Positions 56,504 to 64,000 of a DNA stretch of 64,000 nt are shown piece after piece; within the stretch, counting starts at the first letter, position 1, and every line of letters begins with the position of its first letter. The stretch lies in NCBI GenBank assembly GCA_036924285.1, contig JAYKYS010000009.1, positions 2,852,001 through 2,916,000 on the forward strand, read 5' to 3'. This stretch comes from Asterella californica. Lineage: Eukaryota > Streptophyta > Marchantiopsida > Marchantiales > Aytoniaceae. The notes beneath the pieces are model-generated. The model was not told the DNA's origin. It saw only the letters and a program-made list of their open reading frames with translations, and made no database searches. Made by a program: the position numbers and the translations under genes.

Positions 56504-56748
56504 AACGATCTATCGATGGTGCAGTAGAGTTGGAGGCATCGACATCCAAGAGTGGGGGTGATCTGAGTCAACGCTTGACGTTTGTGGATGCGACGTCGAA
56601 CCCGATGTTGGGGGCGGCTACAGTAGTTTTGTGAGTCTCACTATTTTCAGCCACGGATATGAAGGCATTGGGAGTCAGCTTGGCTCTAGTGTTCTAGCTG
56701 GCGGTCACGCTCAGTAAGAGCGAGGATGTTGTTACCTCTAGTGCTGAG

Positions 56749-57420
56749 GTGGTTCAGCAAGAGGCGGTAGATGTGTCCATGGAGTCGAGGATCAAGACAA
56801 CTATCAGTGGTATTTGGCAAGCGGCGGCTGCCAAGTTAGACGAGTTATCAGTTAGGTCGGTGATTGACCGTGCTGGATTGACACCAGGTGTGGTGGTGTT
56901 GGACAACAGAAGTAGTATTTTCTGTTTGGTGGTACCTTCAAGGAAGGTGTATCGACTGGAAAAAGTCTTGTTAGACTCTGGAGCCCAACCGTTGATGTTG
57001 GGAAAGGCGGCGTATATTGATCTGGGTTTGAAGAAGTCCGAGGTGGAGAGATGTCCATTCCAACTACAGACATCTCTAAGGGGATCAGGAGGTACAACTC
57101 TACACATGACATGGGAGATGTTGACGGTGAGAGTTCGACCATTGCACTCCACGGATGGCTCCATGGTGAGAGCAAAGGTCATCATTACGGCCGCGGAGTC
57201 TTATGATGTATTGGTTGGAGGTGTTGTGTTATACTCTATGGGGTTCGCGATCGACTATTGGACAGAGACAGCATCTTATAGACCAAGTTGGCAGTCCGGT
57301 GAGAGACGAGTGAACCGCTTACTAGTGCAGTTCAGTGCTAGAGTCGGGACAACGGGGCCTACACCAAAGACATCCGTTGCAGTGTTCAGTTCTCCATCAC
57401 TTGGCCGGATGAGTTGTTAG
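56749..57420 (+). pseudogene. Element F protease region
   Basis: Parallel to 50540-51190 of D: DSGAQPLMLG near 56974 and YDVLVGGVVLYSMGFAIDYW near 57200. The 3' end is disturbed by indels near 57370-57415 (about 12 bases lost relative to D), which shifts the frame before the methyltransferase ORF. Function as for D: aspartic processing of the polyprotein. Confidence 0.75.
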
Positions 57421-58640
57421 AGGGCAACGTCTATGCGGAGGATACTCCGATCTTTAAGGAGGTGGAGGACATGTCTAGCATGTCTACGTTAGTATCATCT
57501 TCCTTGGATGTGTCACTCTGGAGTTCGAGTGGAGAGTTGCAACAGTATGCTGATCGGTTGGTGCAGCAGGCTTGGAGTGAAACCTTTGTACCATCAGTAG
57601 AGGGACAAAGGGTTGTTCCTGCTACTGGCCTTGTGACCTTATCACCGTTGGATACGACTCTCATTGTGTGGCAGTATCCAAAGGAGGGTGTATGTGTGCT
57701 AGAGCTGTTTGGAGAGATCAGCACAGGTTATGTTGTGGTATTGCAAGCAGACATACAAGTACAGCGATACTTGTATGTGGAGAGAGATGAGATTGCAAGA
57801 CGTATCTCATTGCGACATGTGACACGTTTGGTGCAAAGATATCCTGAGTTGTTGTCCATATTAGTTGTTAGAAGATATCAGCAAGCATTATCGTCAGATA
57901 TTTCACTGCTGGGGGTGCAAGATCTTACGTTTGTTGGCACCATTCACTTGGTGATAGCCGGATGGCCATGTCAAGATCACACGAGTGCTGGAAGATGTCA
58001 GGGTTTACATGACCCGCGATCTAGGATGTTTTGGGAGATGTTACGGCTCTTACGACATCTCCAAATGCATCAGGTGGATTCTCCAGCGTACATCTTGGAG
58101 AACGTTCCTTTGTTGGATGATGCTCGTACACAGATGATGGCGAGTGTGCACCAAGTGCGGTCTTGGGTTGGACCATCAGTGTTGTTGGATGTAGTGAGAG
58201 TAGGATCTCGTGCACATCGTCCACGGTTGTGGTGGACGAACTTGTTACCGAGAGAGGTGCTTAAGCGCACACACGATGGAGTGAGACGACCAGTGCACCT
58301 CACGGTTGAAAGCATCTTGGATGCAAGACGACGATCTCAAGTAGTGAGAGTCGTCGATAGATCACCCATGACAGTGGTGAACTTAGTGGGACGGTCCATG
58401 GTAGCGTTATCCACTTTGGTGAGCTTTCCAGCGTCACATGCTTACAAAGATGGAGGACTTGGACTTGTGTGGGATGCTCAATTACGGCAATTCGTGGAGT
58501 CGAATGCCGACGAGAGAGAGAGAGCGATGGGTTTTCTTACGAGTACGACGGCAGTAGCTTCGGTGTTAGAGGCTTCACGTCGTTAAGTATTGGATCAAGC
58601 AATGGACTTGAATTGTTTGACATGGATTGTCAACCTTGGA
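57414..58640 (+). pseudogene. Element F C5 cytosine DNA methyltransferase domain
   Basis: One open frame of 390 codons spans motifs I to IX without interruption, better preserved than in D. Motif I reads LELFGEISTG (second Gly changed to Glu, a G-to-A change); motif IV GWPCQDHTSAG with the catalytic Cys at 57969-57971; motif VI ILENVP; motif VIII AHRPRLWWTN; motif IX-like ERERAMGF. A TAA at 58584-58586 (Gln codon in D) removes motif X, which is still readable after it (QAMDLNCLTWIV). The catalytic Cys and ENV Glu are intact. The motif I change could impair cofactor binding. Because two copies keep the same motif set with different lesions, the domain belonged to the functional ancestor. Confidence 0.9.
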
Positions 58641-58895
58641 TTGGCTGAGCAGCGTTGGATGCGATCGACGGGTGTTACTGCTCGGACACTCTTGAGCTCT
58701 TTGTCTACCGGGTCAGTGGAAGCAAAGGCTGAGGGCGAGGCGTGTGGAGTTCGTCATCATTGGACATCATGGGATGTAGTAGGAGAGAGTGTGGAGCTTG
58801 CAACTAGAACTACAGAATTTTTTCACACAATAGCGATGGAGGTTATTGGTGGTGAGTAGAAGGAAACTGCTCCAGAGGCTGCAAGATAGCAGTCA

Positions 58896-60406
58896 ATGAC
58901 TTCGTCTTCTATCTCTAGCATGGTTACAGATGATACTTGGGAGTCGGAGATTGGACCCAAGCTTATAGAAGAGGAGAGACGAAGAGTTCAGAGATTCCTG
59001 AAGAGCTACAGGAATTGTTTTGCCTTTAGTATGAAGGATTTGGGTACCTTGAAGGGACCACGTATACGGATCGACTTGGCTAATGACACGTCAATCTTTC
59101 GACGTCCTTGTAGATATAGTGACATGGAGAGAGCCTTGATCCAGAGCAAGACTCAAGACTTGTTGGAGGTTGGGTTAGTGGAGATGTCGTATGAAGAGTA
59201 TGCGTCTGCCACAGTTATGCCAGCAAAGAAGGATATGTATGGCAACTACACGGATAGACGGATGTGTGGAGACTACCGTTCTATCAATCGACAGACGAAG
59301 TCCGATAAGTATATCATGCCGACACCTGAGGAGATCTTTGATGCAGTGGGGCATGTGAAGGTCTTCAGTACTTTGGATCTTCGAGCAGGGTATCATCAGT
59401 TGCCAGTGAGAGAAGAAGATAAGTCTAAGACAGCATTCTAAGGATTGACTCTGACGACAAGGATTGTTTGAATCATTGGCGGTTCTTACCATTTGGATTG
59501 AAGAACGCCCCTGCTGAGTTCCAGAGGGTGATGGACAGGATCCTAGCAGGATTGGATTTTGTCAGATGTTATATTGACGACATCTTAGTCTATAGTGCTA
59601 CTGTGGAGGAGCACGAGAGACACTTACGAGATGTGTTTGAGCGGTTGAGAGCTCAGGGGTTGAAGTTACATCCTGAGAAGTGTAAGTTCTTCCAGGAGTT
59701 GGTAGAGTATCTGGGTCACACCATCTACCCAGGTGGATTGGGTGTTCAACAGACGAAGATTGAGACTATTGCACGTATCTCACCCCCCACAGATGTGAGT
59801 CGAGTTCAGGCATTTGTTGATTTAGTGAACTTCTATCGTCGGTAGAATTCTACGTGGGTTTAGTGCAATTGCGAAGCCATTGACCAAGCTGATGAAGGTG
59901 GGCTAGGAGTGGCTGTGGAGAGATGAGCAGGAGCGAGCTTTTGTAGAGCTCAAGGATAAGTTGACATCTGCTCCCATCTTGAGGAGATCCGTTAGGGGGC
60001 GTCCTTTCCAACTGCACACTGATTGGAGTATGTTGGGACTTGGAGCAGTGCTAACTCAACATGATGATGAGAAAAGAAGTTTGTGGTGGCGTATGCCAGT
60101 CGCTCCAACAATTCGACGGAGGTGAGGTACAGTTCGTACGAGGGGGAGTGTTTAGCTACAATGTGGGTTGTTGCATACTTCCGATGTTATCTGTTTGAGA
60201 ACCCTTTTACTCTCATCATTGATCACCAACCGCTCAAGTGGTTGATGGAGTCCGATAAGCTTACAGGGAAGCTTGCACGATGGGCTTTTATCTTACAGGA
60301 GTATGACTTCCAAGTAGTACATAGACCTAGAGTTGCAAACCTAGATGCCGGTGGGTTGAGTCGTAACCCATGCACGAGTCAGCAAGATCAGACTGGGGCT
60401 CGATGA
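58896..60406 (+). pseudogene. Element F reverse transcriptase and RNase H
   Basis: RT: RRMCGDYRSINRQT, FSTLDLRAGYHQLP, then a break near 59441 (TGG region changed to TAA with an indel), FLPFGLKNAPAEFQ, YIDDILVYS, GLKLHPEKCKFFQ, ending at FYRR with a TAG near 59843. RNase H: FQLHTDWSMLGLG, then a frameshift near 60075, SYEGECLATMWVV, and IDHQPLKWLM. Stops TAG 59904 and TGA 60404 replace Gln and Trp codons of D. The catalytic YIDD is kept. Confidence 0.88.
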
Positions 60407-60430
60407 CATGACGAGGTTGATGAGGAGATA

Positions 60431-61171
60431 GTGCCAGGGTGGCATGCATCTGTCTTTCTTTGTGTGTTGGCCATGAACTCTAGTATGGAGGGCCAAGTCG
60501 TACCTTTCTCTGGTCAGAGAGTAGATGATGAGTCTCCAGATCCTGAGAGTGGAGATGGTGTACCAGACCAGCGAGATATCCATGACAATGTGACTGTAAT
60601 GGAGTATCTACGTACTGACGTGGTGATAGGCACAGTAAGTGCCAAGGAGCGAGATCGTGTCTTTCAACGAGCGAAGAGATTTTGACGAGAATGACGACAT
60701 GTACTTCAAGTTTGGGATGATGAGAGAGTACGAATAGTGCCACATCCATCTCAGAGGACACAGTTAGTACGACGTGCTCATGAGGAGTTGAGACATTTTG
60801 GAGTGAAGCGTACGCATAGCTTACTCCAAGGACAGTATTGGTGGCGTGGTATGCACGTCGATGTGCAGCAGTTTGTCACACGATGGATGATTTGTGATCG
60901 AGTACGAGCATCGTTTAATGCTCCTACTCCACAGTTACACCCCTTACCGATTATGGGGTTGATTACCGTTGGAGTTTGGATTTTGCGGGACCTTTACCGT
61001 TGATCGTACGTCACCACCTGTATGTGTTGGTAATGGTGGAGCACTTCTCCAAGTGGATTGAGTTGGTAGCATTACCGGACAAGACGAGTGAAGAGACGGC
61101 GTATGCGTTCTTAGATCGAGTGCTGAGTCGTTTTGGAGCACCAACTGAAGTGCTGACAGACCAAGGTACAT
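60431..61171 (+). pseudogene. Element F integrase, truncated
   Basis: Linker, a TGA at 60683-60685 (Arg codon in D), zinc-binding part (VRRAHEELRHFGVKRTHSLL, WMICDRVRAS) and core (DFAGPLPLIVRHH, EHFSKWIELVALP, VLTDQGT), then cut at 61171. The third catalytic residue, tail and PHD finger are missing. Confidence 0.85.
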
Positions 61172-62210
61172 AGTTCTACATTGTGCATGCATGTCTTTGG
61201 TAGATAGTTTCTTTTTGGTCCAAAAAGATCAATACATATTGGACAAGTTTGTAATCGGATGTTGATGAGATTCTTAATGTTTCTCCCTCTATAATGAAGA
61301 CAAGCTTTCATTCCAAAAATATTGCCATGATATTTTTGAATCTTATATCGTTTTTGTTTCATCGATCACAAAGATATTCAGATCACTTGATTTTAGTCTT
61401 ATAATATAAAATTAAATTTAAATACTTATCTTATAATTTGAGTAGATTATGTTTTTTACTTCCATTTCAACATCAACAACTAAACAAGCTCTGAAATCAA
61501 ATTTTGTTTGCAAGACCTTATTCTCTTATGTATATATCTGGATATATTGTTTTTTCAACACCAAAGGGTTAGTTTTTTCAGCAAAAGAATACTAAACTCA
61601 AAAGAAAATTGCACATGAGTTGCAATGTTGTTGCTTGTTGAGCATTGTTACTTGAAACGTGAGTTTAGAAGTATATAAGATGTGTGTTTTGATCAAATTA
61701 TGAAAAAATAATGTTCTTTGTGTAGAAGTTATGTGAGTCATCTGAGTATGGAGTTGTATTCAGCTTACTGTTGTTCAACTCGTTCTTTTGTTATTTCGAC
61801 ACACAACTTTGTATGCTATAGTTTTGCATGTTATCTTGTAGTAGATTTTTCATTTTCTCTTCAATTATCAAGTATCAGTTTGTAGATTCTTCACTTCTTT
61901 TATGAAACTAGAAGCATTGCTTCTGTATTTAACGAGGTTTAATTGAGATTACATCTTGTCTTACAATATATTCTTCAATTTCTTTTATTAAACTGACGGT
62001 ATTATTATCAGTTTGCATGATTCTTCACTTCTTCTATGAAACTAGAAAGCACTTCTTTTGTATTTAGAGAGGTTTGATTGAAAACACGAACTAAAATTTT
62101 TTTGTTGTCCAACTTCAAATGAACAATCTTCAACTCTGACGATAAGAATCGTCTCATATTTGAATTCATCAAATATCTATTTAATCTAGTTGTTAATTTT
62201 ATAAAGCTTA
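61172..62210. other. AT-rich non-coding DNA with a direct repeat
   Basis: This starts at the broken end of element F and ends at fragment G. It may contain an LTR of G, but I find no TG...CA pair. Blocks starting at 61873 and 62006 (TATCAGTTTG, GATTCTTCACTTCTT, ATGAAACTAGAA, GTATTTA.CGAGGTTT) are direct repeats of about 75 bp, offset 133 bp. No gene is seen. Confidence 0.5.
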
Positions 62211-62211
62211 T

Positions 62212-63561
62212 TCAAGGCTCCAAATCTTTCATGCTCTTCATCTCCAAGTGCAAATCATTCGTAACAACACGATGTTGCAGTGAATTGAAGTTACTCCACA
62301 CCTTATCTATAACAAAAGAACCAAAATATCTAGAAAGAAACTTCTTCTTAGTCCTCTTGAGTCTGATAGCATCATACAACATTATCCAATCTCTGACTTG
62401 AAAATTTTTTATCTCCCTCTTGCTCAATTGTTTGTCGTAACTTTTTTTTTATACGCTTGAGCTTGTTCTTTCCAGATCCTTGCTGTTACTCGGGTCTCTT
62501 CCAACTCCATGAGTTGCTCCCTCTTTGATCTGACCACGTCTTTCTCCTCGACCTCTTCAACTTTCATTGAATAGTTTGAAAAGTATCCAATTTGAATTGG
62601 ATCGACAACTTGGACTCCACTCCATACATAAGTCAAAATGAAGAATACAAAATAGAAGTATTTGTTATTCGATACTCTCATAAAATGGCATGTAGTCTCT
62701 TATCTCAAGTATATTTGGTAGTCTCAATGCCAGCATCTTTGACGAGCATCATACAAAGTATAAGATTGATCTTCTTCACAAATCATTAACATTTGGTTTG
62801 TATGACGTCGTTACTCATAGTTTGATAAAAAGATGTTGCAGCATAGCTGTAGTCATGCTCTCTACAAACTCACCTCCTCTATCTGAGAACAACTCTAATG
62901 GACATCCAAATCTTATGATGATTCTCTCTCATAAGAGTCTACCCACTTTCGTTTCATTAGTCTCCTTCAAAGGTCTAGCCTCTATCCACTTGATACAATA
63001 ATCATTGGTGACTATAATATATCTATTGTCTCGAGAGGTTTTATTAAGAGAAATTACAAAGTCAATATCTCATTTCTCAAATAGTCCTAACAGTAGAATT
63101 GGTCTTAACGGATGTGTTCTTGTAGACTTGAAAGCAAATGTTTGACATATGTCACAAGCTTTGTAATAGTCTAAACATTCTTTGAAAACACCTCTCCATT
63201 GATAAAATCTTGAAGGCTGTTATCTTACTAGCAAAGTGATCTTCACAAACAGTGTTGTCATGAAACTCGTGCATTAGTTTGAAAACCTCCTTCCGACCAA
63301 TTGCTCTTCTTAGTAAACCATCTGCTCCTTGATGAAATAGAATTTTCTCTACCAATGGTTTTCATCTCTTGATTAGCATACTACGTTTTCTCGGGTAAGC
63401 ATACATTCTGAGAAAGAGCCATTTGCAAGAAACGTATGAACTACTTGACTCATTAGTGCGTCGTTTGTCGGTAAAGTGACTATTATCTCGATCATGTCGT
63501 GTCGTTCTCGAGAAGACCGTTCAAGAAGTTCAGAACTACCTGAACGGTCGTCATGTCTCAC
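62212..63561 (-). pseudogene. Element G: decayed A-family gypsy pol fragment
   Basis: Minus strand. From 63561 down: the region before integrase (SQVVHTFLANGSFSE), zinc-binding domain (GADGLLRRAIGRKEVFKLM, HEFHDNTVCEDHF), poorly preserved core (62.7-63.1 kb), then KREQLMELEETRV and SKREIKNFQVRDWIMLYDAI, KKKFLSRYFGSFVIDKVWSNF. The sequence matches element A (36.0-37.05 kb) but with many stops and frameshifts, so it is old. It breaks off after VWSNF at about 62290. No LTR is recognised. Confidence 0.8.
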
Positions 63562-64000
63562 TCCACGATGAGTGTTAATCTAACAGAGGAAAAATGTTCT
63601 TGTTTTCCATGATTTCAAAAATCTTAAAAATCTGTTGTAAGCTATGCGCGAATACATAGCAAAAATACTTATAGATGGCCACTTATACTCTTGAAATAGT
63701 TCAACCAATGAATAAGAGGGGAAATTTTTCCAAAGTTTTTATTTTAACAATTCAAAAATTAATTATATTTTGAATTATATAAGATTTAACCAAAAATAAC
63801 ACATTAAATAAATTTATTTTGATAATATTCTAGAATTAAATTTATCAAAAATATCAGACAAAATTATATAAAGAAAAGTAGGATTTAAGGTCAATTAAAT
63901 ATCAGTTATCTTACTCTTAATAAATTCAAAAACTATTATCTTCACAATAGAATCAATTTTTACTTTGATCTGATTTCAAAAAATTAAATCAATAAAAGTT
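63562..64000. other. AT-rich DNA at the window end
   Basis: Beyond element G the sequence becomes strongly AT-rich, with no frame of note. I see nothing in it. Confidence 0.6.

Larger units (their letters stand above)
56100..61171 (+). mobile_element. Element F: second methyltransferase gypsy copy, tandem with D, truncated
   Basis: Order: leader (56100-56395), an extra partial LTR (56396-56503), then body starting at a point equivalent to 50302 in D, so gag is missing; protease, methyltransferase, RT, RNase H and integrase up to GACCAAGGTACA at about 61171, where integrase is cut and AT-rich DNA begins. The PHD finger and 3' LTR are missing. Nucleotide identity with D is high (most codons shared), so the two copies are related recently. 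Confidence 0.85.

Noticed and set aside
1..64000. tRNA, rRNA genes, CRISPR arrays, bacterial operons
   Set aside because: None seen; introns, LTR elements and gene density indicate nuclear plant-lineage DNA.

Overview
The window looks like low-gene-density nuclear DNA of a streptophyte (bryophyte, lycophyte or charophyte alga; the species cannot be fixed from sequence alone). It is AT-rich, has a spliced receptor-like cytoplasmic kinase gene of plant type, a PIF/Harbinger DNA transposon, and a 40 kb block of nested Ty3/gypsy and Ty1/copia LTR retrotransposons. There are no operons, tRNAs, rRNAs or CRISPR arrays.

Left part (1-22.2 kb): mostly non-coding AT-rich sequence with several strong hairpins. 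Around 2.4-4.0 kb, minus strand, is a transposon-like ORF with a YxxK motif. At 9.2-11.3 kb lies a Harbinger pair, a Myb/SANT-like gene facing a DDE transposase broken by one in-frame TGA. At 12.8-13.7 kb are coding-like fragments of unknown identity. At 15.5-17.5 kb is the best host gene: a two-exon kinase (584 codons after splicing) whose first exon encodes a retrotransposon capsid-like domain.

Right part (22.2-64 kb): nested elements, named here A to I. H (minus, 22.2-25.0 kb), D (plus, 40.74-56.1 kb, interrupted) and F (plus, 56.1-61.17 kb) belong to one Ty3/gypsy family. B (minus, 25.0-40.74 kb) is a second gypsy family and is split by A (plus, 28.37-38.06 kb), of a third family. I is a B-type LTR plus partial gag inside A. 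C (same family as A) and E (Ty1/copia) are inserted in the gag of D. G (minus, 62.2-63.6 kb) is an A-family fragment.

The main discovery is the D/F/H family. Between the aspartic protease and the reverse transcriptase, D and F encode a C5 cytosine DNA methyltransferase with recognisable motifs I, IV (PCQ), VI (ENV), VIII and IX, and X in D. After the integrase, D and H encode a C4HC3 PHD finger. The element therefore combines a DNA methylation 'writer' and a putative histone 'reader' with gag, protease, RT, RNase H and integrase. DNA methyltransferases inside retrotransposons have been reported in charophytes and dinoflagellates (recalled, not checked here); the combination with a terminal PHD finger and the tandem D-LTR-F arrangement deserve attention. 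All copies here are inactivated, mostly by C-to-T or G-to-A nonsense changes.
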